Source: an uncultured Sphingomonas sp. (GTDB lineage: Bacteria; Pseudomonadota; Alphaproteobacteria; Sphingomonadales; Sphingomonadaceae). From it: a stretch of 32,549 nt of DNA. Every line of letters starts with the position of its first letter. The stretch's first letter is position 1. Positions 16,333 to 23,909 of the stretch are shown one piece after another. A model generated the notes under the pieces. It ran no database searches. It saw nothing but the letters and a program-made list of their open reading frames with translations, and was not told the origin of the DNA. Made by a program: the position numbers and the translations under genes. Location: contig CAJYLT010000029.1 in assembly GCA_913775795.1 (NCBI GenBank), positions 1-32,549 of the forward strand. The letters are read 5' to 3'.

Positions 16333-16538
16333 ACCCCTCCTGGCGAAAGCCCGCCGGCGCGCTTCTCATCGTCGTGCTGATCGTGCTCTGGGCGGTGCTG
16401 ATCGCCAGCTTCTCGTCCGCGATCGGCACGCTGCATCCGCTGGCGCAGGCGCTCGTCTATGTGGTGACGGGGATCGTGTGGATCATGCCGCTCAAGCCGC
16501 TGCTCCGCTGGATGGAGACCGGCCGCTGGCGGGCCTGA
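16329..16538 (+). CDS. DUF2842 small membrane protein
   Basis: A 69-residue protein beginning at GTG, with the form MNPSWRKP, a transmembrane helix (about 9-30, LLIVVLIVLWAVLIASF), a short loop, a second helix (about 40-56) and the end LKPLLRWMETGRWRA. This matches the DUF2842 family of alphaproteobacteria, of unknown function. The conserved tail WMETGRW is probably cytoplasmic and basic. Its start overlaps the cyclo-ligase stop (GTGA), so it is translated from the same message. The next 200 bases hold a palindromic repeat and a tRNA. Confidence 0.85.
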   Translation: MNPSWRKPAGALLIVVLIVLWAVLIASFSSAIGTLHPLAQALVYVVTGIVWIMPLKPLLRWMETGRWRA

Positions 16539-16554
16539 TCGGCTCCCAACGCAT

Positions 16555-16660
16555 TCTCCCCTCCCTGGCAGGGAGGGGTTGGGGGTGGGTGGGCGCGTGA
16601 GGATCGGACCGGCTGGCACAGGCGGCCGACCCACCCCAACCCCTCCCTGCCAAGGAGTGG
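16555..16660. repeat. large palindromic repeat with CCCCTCCCTG arms
   Basis: Left arm about 16555-16592 and right arm about 16628-16660 are inverted copies (GGCAGGGAGGGGTTGGGG against CCCCAACCCCTCCCTGCC). The left arm itself folds, CCCCTCCCT against AGGGAGGGG. The spacer is about 35 bases. It lies between the end of the DUF2842 gene and the end of tRNA-Asp on the other strand. No ORF is present. Confidence 0.85.
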
Positions 16661-16690
16661 CTTGAAGCGATCGAACCGCCCCAGACGCAG

Positions 16691-16722
16691 CGAAGCCCGG
16701 CCATTTGCATGACCGGGCTTCG
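16691..16722 (-). terminator. hairpin downstream of tRNA-Asp
   Basis: CGAAGCCCGG at 16691-16700 pairs perfectly with CCGGGCTTCG at 16713-16722 around a 12-base loop. It begins about 16 bases after the 3' end of tRNA-Asp on the reverse strand. There is no T run on that strand, so termination would need Rho, or the stem may block 3' exonucleases. Confidence 0.5.
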
Positions 16723-16738
16723 TTATCCTCGCCAAGGG

Positions 16739-16815
<77 letters not shown>

Positions 16816-16836
16816 AATGCCCTTGCGAGGACGCGG

Positions 16837-16865
16837 CCTTTAGACGGCACCCTACCCCCTGTCAA
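16837..16865 (-). promoter_or_regulatory. promoter of tRNA-Asp
   Basis: Reverse-strand TTGACA at 16865-16860 (perfect -35), 17-base spacer, and TAAAGG at 16842-16837. The start would be near 16830, 15 bases ahead of the tRNA. The TGA stop of the upstream transporter gene (16864-16862) lies within the -35 hexamer. Confidence 0.7.
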
Positions 16866-18070
16866 CTCGCCTCTCCATCCTTTTTGCGAAATGCCGGATG
16901 GCGGGGCGCAGGGCGGCTGACGAGGGTGCCGTGCTCGAACAGAAAGCCCGCGATATCGGGCTTTCCGGCGGCATTCAGGATCGTCTGGAAGATGATGAGC
17001 AGCGGCACCGCGAGCAGCGCGCCCGTCGTCCCCCACACCCAGCCCCAGAAGCTCAGCGAGACGAGAATGAGGATCGGGCTGATCGTCAGGCGGTGGCCGA
17101 CGACGAACGGCGTAATCGCGTTCGCCTCAACAAGGTGCGCGCCCACCATGATGAGCGACGGCAAGAGCGCCCACCAGAGCTGGTCATATGTCATCAGCCC
17201 GCCGAGCGCGAGCAAAGCCGCGGCGATGACCGGCCCAAAATAGGGGATGTAGTTGAGGAGCGTAACGATGCCGCCCCACATCAGCGGTGTCGGCATCCCG
17301 ATCAGATAGAGCGCGCCCGCGACGATCAGCCCCAGCGCGATGTTGATGACGGTGATCGTGCCGAGATAGGCGGAGGTGTCGTCGACCACGTCCTGGATGA
17401 CGCGCGCGGTGGCCAGCGCGCCGCCGAAGCTGGTCCGGCTGGTGATCGCCGCGCGGCGAAGGCGCGTCCAGCCCGACAGGAAGAAATAGATGACGAGAAT
17501 CGCGAAGAACATCTCGATCAGCGCCGACGGTGCCGACGTGCCGACCAGGTCGAGCAGGCCCGTGGGCGGCTGTGCCGAAACCGCCTGCGGCACCTCCCGC
17601 GCCGGCACCGCGGCGAAGTTCTCGATCGTCCGGTTCACGAACCGCTCTGCGTTGGAATAGAAGTCGATCAGCGGCTTCACGTTCGACTGGATCTGCTCGA
17701 TCCGCTCGGGCAGCAGCCGCACCCATTGCCACGCCGGCACGACGATCGAGGCGAGCGCGGCATTGGCGACGCCTAGGAAAACGACGACGCAGATGAACGC
17801 CGAGAGGGCAGCGGGCAGCCCGCGCCGCTCGAGCCATTCGAGCGCGGGGACGAGCGCTATGGCGATGACGATCGCGGCGGTCAGCGGCAGGAAGAACTCC
17901 GACCCCGCCTTCAGCGCAAAGGGCAGTGCGAGGAACAGTCCCACCCCGCCCATCAGCGTCAGCGCGGCGAGCAGGCGGTCGCGCCGCAGCTCCTCGACAT
18001 GCTCGGGCGAGGGTTCGGGCATCGGCGGCAGCGGCGGGTGCCGCTCTTCGGGGCTGGGAAATTCGCTCAC
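16862..18070 (-). CDS. AI-2E family transporter
   Basis: A 402-residue inner-membrane protein of the AI-2 exporter (YdiK/PerM) family. A proline-rich cytoplasmic N terminus with HPPLPPMPEPSP precedes about eight hydrophobic segments. Visible are FFLPLTAAIVIAIALVPALE early, the central soluble region, and the conserved NYIPYFGPVIAAALLAL and EANAITPFVVGHRLTISPI motifs. Members export autoinducer-2 or act as Na+/H+ antiporters, so the substrate is not fixed. It starts at GTG (18070). It is divergent from glpK with a 65-base spacer, and its stop codon lies inside the tRNA-Asp -35 box, so the tRNA can be read independently. Confidence 0.88.
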   Translation of the reverse strand: MSEFPSPEERHPPLPPMPEPSPEHVEELRRDRLLAALTLMGGVGLFLALPFALKAGSEFFLPLTAAIVIAIALVPALEWLERRGLPAALSAFICVVVFLGVANAALASIVVPAWQWVRLLPERIEQIQSNVKPLIDFYSNAERFVNRTIENFAAVPAREVPQAVSAQPPTGLLDLVGTSAPSALIEMFFAILVIYFFLSGWTRLRRAAITSRTSFGGALATARVIQDVVDDTSAYLGTITVINIALGLIVAGALYLIGMPTPLMWGGIVTLLNYIPYFGPVIAAALLALGGLMTYDQLWWALLPSLIMVGAHLVEANAITPFVVGHRLTISPILILVSLSFWGWVWGTTGALLAVPLLIIFQTILNAAGKPDIAGFLFEHGTLVSRPAPRHPAFRKKDGEAS

Positions 18071-18135
18071 GCCGCCGCCTTAGCGAATCGCGCGCCCCTT
18101 GGCGACGGCCCGCGAATCGGCATAGTCCTAAGCCC

Positions 18136-19605
18136 ATGAGCGACTTCATCCTCGTCCTCGACGAGGGCACCACCTCGACCCGCGCGATGCTGTTCGATCG
18201 CGAGGGCCAGTGCCGGGACAGCGAGAGCGCCGCGCTCGACCAGCATTATCCGCGCGCCGGCTGGGTCGAGCACGACGCCGGCCAGATCTGGGATCGCACG
18301 CTTGCCTGTGGCCGCGCCGTCGTCGATCGCGCGGGCGACGCGAACCGGATCGCTGCGATCGGCATCGCCAACCAGCGAGAGACGGCGGTCTTCTGGTCGA
18401 AGCGGACCGGGGAGCCGCTCGCCCCCGCGATCGTGTGGCAGGACCGGCGCAGCGCCGCCATGTGCCGCGACCTTCGCGAGCGGGGCGAGGAAGCGGGGGT
18501 GCAGGCGCGCACCGGCCTCCTCCTCGATCCCTATTTCTCTGGTACCAAGATCGCCTGGGCGCTCGAACACTGGCCGCAATTGAGGGAGGCCGGGGACGAC
18601 CTGGCGATCGGTACAGTCGAAAGCTGGCTGGTGTGGAAGCTGACGGGCGCGCACCTGACCGATGCCAGCAATGCCTCGCGCACGCTGCTGATGGGCCTCG
18701 GCACGGGTCGGTGGGACGACGGGCTGGTCGACCTGTTCGGCGTGCCGAGAGCGAGCCTCGCCGAGATCGTCGACAATGCCGGCGAGTTCGGCTCCACCGA
18801 TGCGTTCGGCGGATGCATCCCGATCTGCGGCCTCGCCGGCGACCAGCAGGCGGCCACGATCGGACAGGCGTGCCTGAAGCGCGGAGAGGTCAAGGCGACC
18901 TATGGCACCGGCGCGTTCGTGCTCGCCAACTGCGGCGCCTCGCCCCCCGCCTCGCGCCATCGGCTGCTGTCCACCGTGCTCTGGCAACTGGACGGCCGGC
19001 GCGCCTATGCGCTCGAGGGGTCGGTGTTCGTCGCCGGCAGCCTGATGCAGTGGCTGCGCGATTCGATCGGGCTGATCGAGACGGCCGACGAGAGCGAGGC
19101 GCTGGCACGGTCGGTCGACGACAATGGCGGCGTCTATTGCGTCCCCGCCCTCGCGGGCATCGGCGCGCCATGGTGGGAGGCGGAGGCGCGCGCGGCGGTC
19201 ACCGGCATGAGCTTTTCGACGACGCGTGCGCACATCGTCCGCGCCTGCCTCGAATCGATGGCGCACCAGACGCACGATCTCCAGACCGCGTTCGCCGCCG
19301 ATGGCGCACCCTGGGCGTGCCTGCGCATCGACGGCGGCATGGTCGCCAACGACTGGATGGCGCAGGACCTGGCCGACATGCTGGACCTTGAGGTCGAGCG
19401 CCCGGCCTTTGCGGAGACGACGGCGCTCGGCGCGGCGATGCTGGCGGGCGTCGGCTGCGGCTGGTTCGACGGACTGGAAACGGCGGCGGCGATGCGCGGC
19501 AAAGCGGAGCGGTTCCGCCCGACGATCGCACCCGACGAACGCGAAAAACGGCTGAAAGGCTGGTCTTTCGCGGTCGAGACCGTGGTCGCGGCGGCACAGC
19601 GGTAA
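18136..19605 (+). CDS. glpK: glycerol kinase
   Basis: A 489-residue FGGY-family kinase making glycerol-3-phosphate from glycerol and ATP. The start ILVLDEGTTSTRAMLFD is the phosphate-1 loop; GIANQRETAVFWSKRTGEPLAPAIVWQDRR is diagnostic of GlpK, as are GDQQAATIGQACL and YGTGAFVLAN with the ATP-binding loop. Near the end are IDGGMVANDWMAQDLADML and GAAMLAGVG. The length is slightly short for the family (about 500). No glpF, glpD or glpR lies nearby, so it is a stand-alone gene. The ribosome site is weak. It ends 56 bases before the PilZ gene. Confidence 0.93.
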   Translation: MSDFILVLDEGTTSTRAMLFDREGQCRDSESAALDQHYPRAGWVEHDAGQIWDRTLACGRAVVDRAGDANRIAAIGIANQRETAVFWSKRTGEPLAPAIVWQDRRSAAMCRDLRERGEEAGVQARTGLLLDPYFSGTKIAWALEHWPQLREAGDDLAIGTVESWLVWKLTGAHLTDASNASRTLLMGLGTGRWDDGLVDLFGVPRASLAEIVDNAGEFGSTDAFGGCIPICGLAGDQQAATIGQACLKRGEVKATYGTGAFVLANCGASPPASRHRLLSTVLWQLDGRRAYALEGSVFVAGSLMQWLRDSIGLIETADESEALARSVDDNGGVYCVPALAGIGAPWWEAEARAAVTGMSFSTTRAHIVRACLESMAHQTHDLQTAFAADGAPWACLRIDGGMVANDWMAQDLADMLDLEVERPAFAETTALGAAMLAGVGCGWFDGLETAAAMRGKAERFRPTIAPDEREKRLKGWSFAVETVVAAAQR

Positions 19606-19661
19606 GCATTCGCTCATACTTTCGGGCGTATATCGGCACCAGAAGGGATCGAACGCCGCCT

Positions 19662-19976
19662 ATGTCCGCACAGCCGCTCGACGCGCACGAACAACGTGCC
19701 AATCTGCGCCTGACGCTGCACGCCGAGGGCCGGCTGTCCGAGCCCTATGCAGGACAGCACGGGATCGAGCTGCTCGACATCTCGTCGACGGGCGCGCGGA
19801 TCGCCACCTATCGCCGGTTCCATGCCGGCCAGACGCTGTACCTGACCGTCGACCAGCTCCGCTCGATCAAGTGCGAAGTCCGCTGGGCGCGTCCCGGCGA
19901 AATCGGCGTCGCGTTCGAGCGGCCGCTCCACGTCGCGATCCTCGATCACCTCGCCGCCGCGCACCGCGCGACCTGA
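19662..19976 (+). CDS. PilZ-domain protein
   Basis: A 104-residue protein consisting almost entirely of a PilZ domain. The c-di-GMP-binding pattern is complete: R12-xxx-R16 (RANLR) at the start and D39-x-S-xx-G44 (DISSTG) later, followed by beta strands ARIATYRRF and IGVAFERPL. It should bind cyclic di-GMP and act as a small receptor for motility, surface or cell-cycle output. It lies just after glpK and is convergent with mutT, with only four bases between stop codons. The nearby Flp pilin genes might be a target, but this is inference from position. Confidence 0.85.
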   Translation: MSAQPLDAHEQRANLRLTLHAEGRLSEPYAGQHGIELLDISSTGARIATYRRFHAGQTLYLTVDQLRSIKCEVRWARPGEIGVAFERPLHVAILDHLAAAHRAT

Positions 19977-19980
19977 ACCG

Positions 19981-20397
19981 TCAAAGCAGCGCCTCGAGCA
20001 GGCCGATCAGCGGCCTGTCCGCGGGCGGCATCTCCAACCGGTGAAGCTCGACCGGGCGAACCCATTTGAGTTCGGTCGCGTGCCGCGCCTCGGCCACGCC
20101 CTTCCACTTGCGGCAGGCGTAGAGGAGCAGGAGCAGGTGCCGGCCGTCCAGTGGCTCGCTGGCGAACACCGCGGGCGCGAGGCAGGCGGCCTCCACGTCG
20201 ATGCCCAGTTCCTCGCCCAGTTCGCGGATCAGGGCCGCTTCCGGCGTCTCGCCGGGTTCGACCTTGCCGCCGGGAAACTCCCACAGCCCCGCCATCGACG
20301 TGCCCGCCGGGCGCCGCTGGACCAGCACGCGCCCGTCGGCATCGACCAGCGCGGCCGCGACGACGAGCAGCATCGGCATCGGAGGGTCCGATGGCAT
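19981..20397 (-). CDS. mutT: NUDIX hydrolase, MutT-type 8-oxo-dGTP diphosphatase
   Basis: A 138-residue protein with a perfect Nudix box at 44-66, G-x5-E-x7-R-E-L-G-E-E-L-G-I. MutT cleaves 8-oxo-dGTP to prevent A-to-C transversions. The preceding VLVQRRPAG and GLWEFPGG segments match MutT. AAGGA and GGGAG lie close to the ATG; a second in-frame ATG six codons on is possible. The final part, ELKWVRPVEL, is the usual late strand. It is divergent from the first Flp pilin gene with about 50 bases between. Nudix members differ in substrate, so the exact one is an inference. Confidence 0.88.
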   Translation of the reverse strand: MPSDPPMPMLLVVAAALVDADGRVLVQRRPAGTSMAGLWEFPGGKVEPGETPEAALIRELGEELGIDVEAACLAPAVFASEPLDGRHLLLLLYACRKWKGVAEARHATELKWVRPVELHRLEMPPADRPLIGLLEALL

Positions 20398-20450
20398 TTC
20401 CTTAACTCCCGAGGACTAAATTTGCGGCGCGATTGGCCAAGGGGGACATG

Positions 20451-20636
20451 ATGCCGCGATTGCACCGACTGACGCAACGCCTTCTCGCCGACCGGCGGGG
20501 CGCGACGGCGGTCGAGTATGGCCTGATCGTCGCGCTGGTGGTCATCGCGATCATCGCCGCGATCATGGCAGTGGCCAACGTCACGTCGGGCATGTGGAAC
20601 AACGTCAACACGCGCGTCGACGAAGTGATGCGCTGA
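20451..20636 (+). CDS. Flp-family type IVb pilin, copy 1
   Basis: A 61-residue prepilin. The positively charged leader of 17 residues ends in RRG, followed by the processing motif G-ATAVEYGL with Glu at +5, then a hydrophobic helix (IVALVVIAIIAAIMAV) and a short tail. Flp pilins are cut and methylated by a prepilin peptidase and assembled by the Tad machinery into adhesive fibres. GGGGG precedes two adjacent ATG codons (20448, 20451); I chose 20451 for spacing. It is more diverged than the two copies downstream. No tad/cpa genes lie in the window. Confidence 0.85.
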   Translation: MPRLHRLTQRLLADRRGATAVEYGLIVALVVIAIIAAIMAVANVTSGMWNNVNTRVDEVMR

Positions 20637-20801
20637 CGGTTCGTCGCAGCATCGGCTGCGGGTCCCGCGGAAACAAAATAAAATAGATCAGCCCGCCCCG
20701 CTTAAACGAATTCTCAACCGCCTCCCCCCTATTCCGAAATGGCTGGTTCCGGGGGCTCTCGGACAGCCGGGTGTTTGAAGTTTGGACCGATGGAGACCGG
20801 A

Positions 20802-20969
20802 ATGCAGAAGATTCGCAAGATTTTCGCCGACAAGAAGGGCGCGACCGCAATCGAGTACGGCCTGATCGCCGCGCTGATCGCCGTTGCGGCGATCGCCGCG
20901 ATGCAGGGCCTGGGCAACAACCTGACCAAGACGTTCAACAACGTCGCGTCGAACATGAAGTCGACCTGA
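20802..20969 (+). CDS. Flp-family type IVb pilin, copy 2
   Basis: A 55-residue prepilin: leader MQKIRKIFADKKG, cleavage before ATAIEYGLIAALIAVAA, then MQGLGNNL and a short tail ending in MKST. GGAG at 20792-20795 gives a well-placed ribosome site for the ATG at 20802. An upstream in-frame ATG at 20790 would extend the leader but lacks such a site. It is followed by a strong terminator. Its mature part is almost the same as copy 3. A 165-base leader separates it from copy 1 and has an AT-rich stretch (TAAAAT at 20679-20684) that may be its promoter. Confidence 0.85.
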   Translation: MQKIRKIFADKKGATAIEYGLIAALIAVAAIAAMQGLGNNLTKTFNNVASNMKST

Positions 20970-20998
20970 TCGCTTCCTGATCGATTGATTTCCCAGCG

Positions 20999-21035
20999 AG
21001 GGCGGCGGAGCCACGGGTTCCGCCGCCCTTTCTTT
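20999..21035 (+). terminator. Rho-independent terminator between pilin copies 2 and 3
   Basis: An 11-bp perfect stem, AGGGCGGCGGA at 20999-21009 with TCCGCCGCCCT at 21019-21029, a 9-base loop and the T-rich tail TTTCTTT. It would end transcripts of copies 1 and 2, so copy 3 probably has its own promoter or depends on read-through. Confidence 0.88.
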
Positions 21036-21052
21036 GTCACCGGGAGTGCAAC

Positions 21053-21223
21053 ATGGTGAATCACGTTTTGACGCTGCTGCGCGAGACGCGCGCGGCGACG
21101 GCGATCGAATACGGCCTGATCGCGGCGCTGATCGCCGTCGCGGCGATCGCCGCGATGCAGGGCCTCGGCAACAACCTCAAGAAGACGTTCAACAACGTCG
21201 CGTCGAACATGAAATCGACCTGA
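21053..21223 (+). CDS. Flp-family type IVb pilin, copy 3 (variant processing site)
   Basis: A 56-residue prepilin beginning MVNHVLTLLRETRA, then ATAIEYGLIAALIAVAAIAA and the same tail as copy 2. The mature parts differ at one residue (NNLKK against NNLTK). DNA differences are mostly in third codon positions, so this is an old duplication held under selection. At the cleavage site the residue before the cut is Ala rather than the usual Gly. GGGAG at 21042-21046 is the ribosome site. The short hairpin near 21252-21281 after the gene has no T run. It was easy to miss because it is under 60 residues. Confidence 0.85.
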   Translation: MVNHVLTLLRETRAATAIEYGLIAALIAVAAIAAMQGLGNNLKKTFNNVASNMKST

Positions 21224-21295
21224 GGCGAGCGTCCGCGAGTCGCTCGTCGCCCGCCCGCGTCGCTTCGGCGCAGCGCGGGCACGGCGGCTAGCGGG

Positions 21296-21310
21296 TTAAT
21301 TTGACTTTAG
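21296..21310 (+). promoter_or_regulatory. CtrA-like binding site before the M23 peptidase
   Basis: TTAA at 21296-21299, seven bases, TTAG at 21307-21310: one mismatch from the alphaproteobacterial CtrA box TTAA-N7-TTAA. It lies within 20 bases of the annotated start of the peptidase gene. Background AT content here is low, which makes chance less likely. Confidence 0.5.
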
Positions 21311-21314
21311 GATC

Positions 21315-22871
21315 ATGCCGCTACACCCCGCTGGCACATGGCCGGTGCGGGCGGCCAGCGGCGGGGGCCGACCGGACTTGTTTCTCAACGACGACCAGCA
21401 CTGGCTCGACGGATCGGGCACCGGCACGCGCGGCTTCGGCCGTGCGAACGCGCTCGCGCTGCCGCCGCAGAGCCGCGCCGAATTGCTGGTCGAGCGGGTT
21501 CGAGGTCTAGACCTGTTCATCGATCTGGGCGCCGATATCGGCTCGCCGACCTGGTGGCGCGGGGCCGCCACCTGTCTGGCGCTGTGCGCGGGCACGCTGG
21601 CGCTGGCGCCCGGTTTCGACCGGCCGCTCCATGCGGTCGGCAACGCGCCCCTCTCCACCACCGATCGCGACGAGATCGCCTCGCAGTCGATCGCGCCGCT
21701 CGCTTTCGGCGCGACCAGCGGCCGGCGGATCGGTGCGACGGGTGCCGTCCGCCCGCTGACCGACACGCCCGAGCGACCGACGCTCGACCTGTCCGCCACG
21801 CTGCCCGGCGGCGACGCGCTGGCCCGGACGCTGCGCCGCAGCGGCGTCGGCGAGGGGGAAGCGGATCGCGCCGCCGCGCTCGTCGCCGAACAGGTATCGC
21901 TCGGCGATATCCGGCCCGGCACGCGCATCGACCTGACGCTCGGCCGCCGGCCCAGCCGCGACGTGCCCCGCCCGCTCGAGCATCTCGCCTTTCGCGCGCG
22001 CTTCGACCTCGCGCTCGAGGTGACGCGCGATGGCGGCACTTTCGCGATTCGGCCGATGCCGATCGCGATCGATTCGACGCCGCTGCGCATCCGCGGGCGC
22101 GTCGGCACCAGCCTCTATCGTTCCGCCCGCGCGGCGGGCGCCCCGGCCAAGGCGGTCGAGGCGTTCATTCGCCAGATCGCGACCAAGGTGCCGATGTCGC
22201 GTCTCGGCGCCAACGACCAGTATGACCTGATCGTCGAGCAGGAACGTGCCGCCACCGGCGAGGTGCGGCAGGGCAAGCTCCTCTACGCCGCGGTCGGCGA
22301 GGGCGATCGGCGCACTCAGCTCGTCCGCTGGGAGGATGGCGGGCGCACCGACTGGTTCGATCCCAAGGGCGTCGGCGAGAAGAAGGGCATGATGGCGATG
22401 CCCGTCGCCGCGCGCATTTCCTCGGGCTTCGGCTGGCGCGTCCACCCCGTCCTCGGCTTCCGCCGCCTGCACATGGGCATGTATTTCGCCGCCCCCTATG
22501 GCAGCCCGATTCGCGCGGCGACCGACGGCATCGTCGCGTTCGCCGGCCGGCACGGCGGCTATGGCAATTTCGTCAAGCTCGTCCATGGCGGCGGGCTGGC
22601 GACGGGCTACGGCCATATGAGCCGGATCGCAGTGCGCGGCGGCGAGCGAGTGAGCCGCGGCGAGGTGATCGGCTATGTCGGCTCGACCGGCTTGTCGACC
22701 GGCCCGCACCTCCACTACGAGCTGTGGCGGAACGGTGCGCCGATCAACCCGACCTCGGTCAGTTTCACCACGACCTCGCAACTTTCCGGCCGCGACCTTG
22801 CCAATTTCCGTGCGTTGACCGCGCGGCTGATGGCGGTACCCGTCCGCGGCGGCACCTCTAGCGCCGAATAG
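21315..22871 (+). CDS. M23 (LytM) family peptidase, altered zinc site
   Basis: A 518-residue protein anchored by one transmembrane helix (about 78-98), with a periplasmic middle region and a C-terminal LytM domain (about 370-500) meant to cut peptidoglycan cross-bridges. The Zn-ligand motif HxxxD reads H386-MGM-Y390: aspartate is replaced by tyrosine (TAT at 22482-22484, one base from GAT). The other ligands H434 (GYGHMS) and H465/H467 (GPHLHYEL) are kept. It could be inactive, an amidase activator like EnvC/NlpD, or use another ligand. A TTG at 21378 (giving M-F-L-N-D) is an alternative start, because the N terminus before it looks unlike a protein start and has a CtrA-like site upstream. 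Confidence 0.85.
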   Translation: MPLHPAGTWPVRAASGGGRPDLFLNDDQHWLDGSGTGTRGFGRANALALPPQSRAELLVERVRGLDLFIDLGADIGSPTWWRGAATCLALCAGTLALAPGFDRPLHAVGNAPLSTTDRDEIASQSIAPLAFGATSGRRIGATGAVRPLTDTPERPTLDLSATLPGGDALARTLRRSGVGEGEADRAAALVAEQVSLGDIRPGTRIDLTLGRRPSRDVPRPLEHLAFRARFDLALEVTRDGGTFAIRPMPIAIDSTPLRIRGRVGTSLYRSARAAGAPAKAVEAFIRQIATKVPMSRLGANDQYDLIVEQERAATGEVRQGKLLYAAVGEGDRRTQLVRWEDGGRTDWFDPKGVGEKKGMMAMPVAARISSGFGWRVHPVLGFRRLHMGMYFAAPYGSPIRAATDGIVAFAGRHGGYGNFVKLVHGGGLATGYGHMSRIAVRGGERVSRGEVIGYVGSTGLSTGPHLHYELWRNGAPINPTSVSFTTTSQLSGRDLANFRALTARLMAVPVRGGTSSAE

Positions 22872-22874
22872 AGA

Positions 22875-23876
22875 TCAGGCGGCGGGCGGCTCGCCCATCG
22901 CCCCCTGCCCCGCCCGGTAGCCGAGCGTCGCGCGCCCCTGCACCGGCCCGGCCACATCGGCGACGAGGTAGAGCGGCCGCCGCTTCGATTCGACGTATAG
23001 CCGGCCCAGATACTCGCCGATCATGCCGAGCACGAGCATCTGCACCGCGCCCAGGAACACCGTGATGAGCATCAGCGACGTCCAGCCCTGCACCGCCGAC
23101 CCGGTGAAGAACCCGACGGCGATGTAGATCAGGAGCAGGAACGACAGGAAGAACAGCGCGATGCCGATATGGCTCGCCCAGCGAAGCGGCGCGGTCGAGA
23201 AGCCGGTGACGGCGTCGAAAGCAAAGCGCAGCATCTTCGACAGCGGGTACTTGGTTTCGCCCGCATGACGCTCGTGCCGGTCGTAGAGGAACGGCACCTG
23301 CCGGAACCCGACCCAGGCGACCATGCCGCGGATGAAACGCGCCTGTTCGGGCAAGGACAGCAGCGCATCGAGCGCGCGGCGGCTCATCAGGCGGAAGTCG
23401 CCGGTGTCGAGCGGGATCGGCGTGTCGGTGACGCGATCGAGCACGCGGTAGAAGGCGGCGGCCGTCACCTTCTTGAAGAAGGTCTCGCCCTCCCGCTTGC
23501 GGCGGACGGCATAGACGACGTCGGCCCCCTCCGCCGCCATCACCGCGCGCATTTCGGCCAGCAATTCGGGCGGATCCTGAAGATCGGCGTCGATGATGAG
23601 GATCTGCGCACCGCTGCACAGGTCGAGCCCCGCGGTCAGCGCGAGCTGATGCCCGTGATTGCGCGACAGATTGACCGCGACCAGCCGGGGGTCGGCCGCC
23701 GACAGCCGCTGCATCACGTCCCACGACGCGTCGCGCGACCCGTCGTTGACGAGGACGATCTCGTGATCCGCCCCCACCGCTGCATGGGCCGCGGCGGAAA
23801 CGCGCGCGTGCAGCGCCTCGAGGCACTCGGCCTCGTTATAGCAGGGAATGACGACGGAGAGCGCGGGACGATGCAT
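22875..23876 (-). CDS. glycosyltransferase family 2, GtrB/polyprenyl-phosphate type
   Basis: A 333-residue membrane-bound GT-A enzyme. The N terminus LSVVIPCYNEAECLEALH and the metal-binding DADLQDPPELL (about 95-105) identify family 2; GLDLCSGAQILII precedes it. Later DTGDFRLMSRRALDALL and QARFIRGMVAWVGFRQ match GtrB and DPM1-like enzymes. Two transmembrane segments lie around 235-257 and 268-290. These enzymes place glucose or another sugar on undecaprenyl phosphate for O-antigen modification, or lipid A and teichoic-type decorations. Sugar unknown. It follows marC by 33 bases and is convergent with the peptidase gene, three bases between stops. Confidence 0.88.
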   Translation of the reverse strand: MHRPALSVVIPCYNEAECLEALHARVSAAAHAAVGADHEIVLVNDGSRDASWDVMQRLSAADPRLVAVNLSRNHGHQLALTAGLDLCSGAQILIIDADLQDPPELLAEMRAVMAAEGADVVYAVRRKREGETFFKKVTAAAFYRVLDRVTDTPIPLDTGDFRLMSRRALDALLSLPEQARFIRGMVAWVGFRQVPFLYDRHERHAGETKYPLSKMLRFAFDAVTGFSTAPLRWASHIGIALFFLSFLLLIYIAVGFFTGSAVQGWTSLMLITVFLGAVQMLVLGMIGEYLGRLYVESKRRPLYLVADVAGPVQGRATLGYRAGQGAMGEPPAA

Positions 23877-23909
23877 GATCCCCGCGCCTTAGCGAAAGCC
23901 GCGTCCGGC

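Noticed and set aside
16539..16738. A gene in the region between DUF2842 and tRNA-Asp
   Set aside because: Open frames here are made of the palindromic repeat and hairpin; there is no coding pattern or ribosome site.
20637..20801. Riboswitch in the leader between pilin copies 1 and 2
   Set aside because: A small CGCAGC/GCTGCG hairpin and an AT-rich block are all that is visible; no known riboswitch core could be matched.
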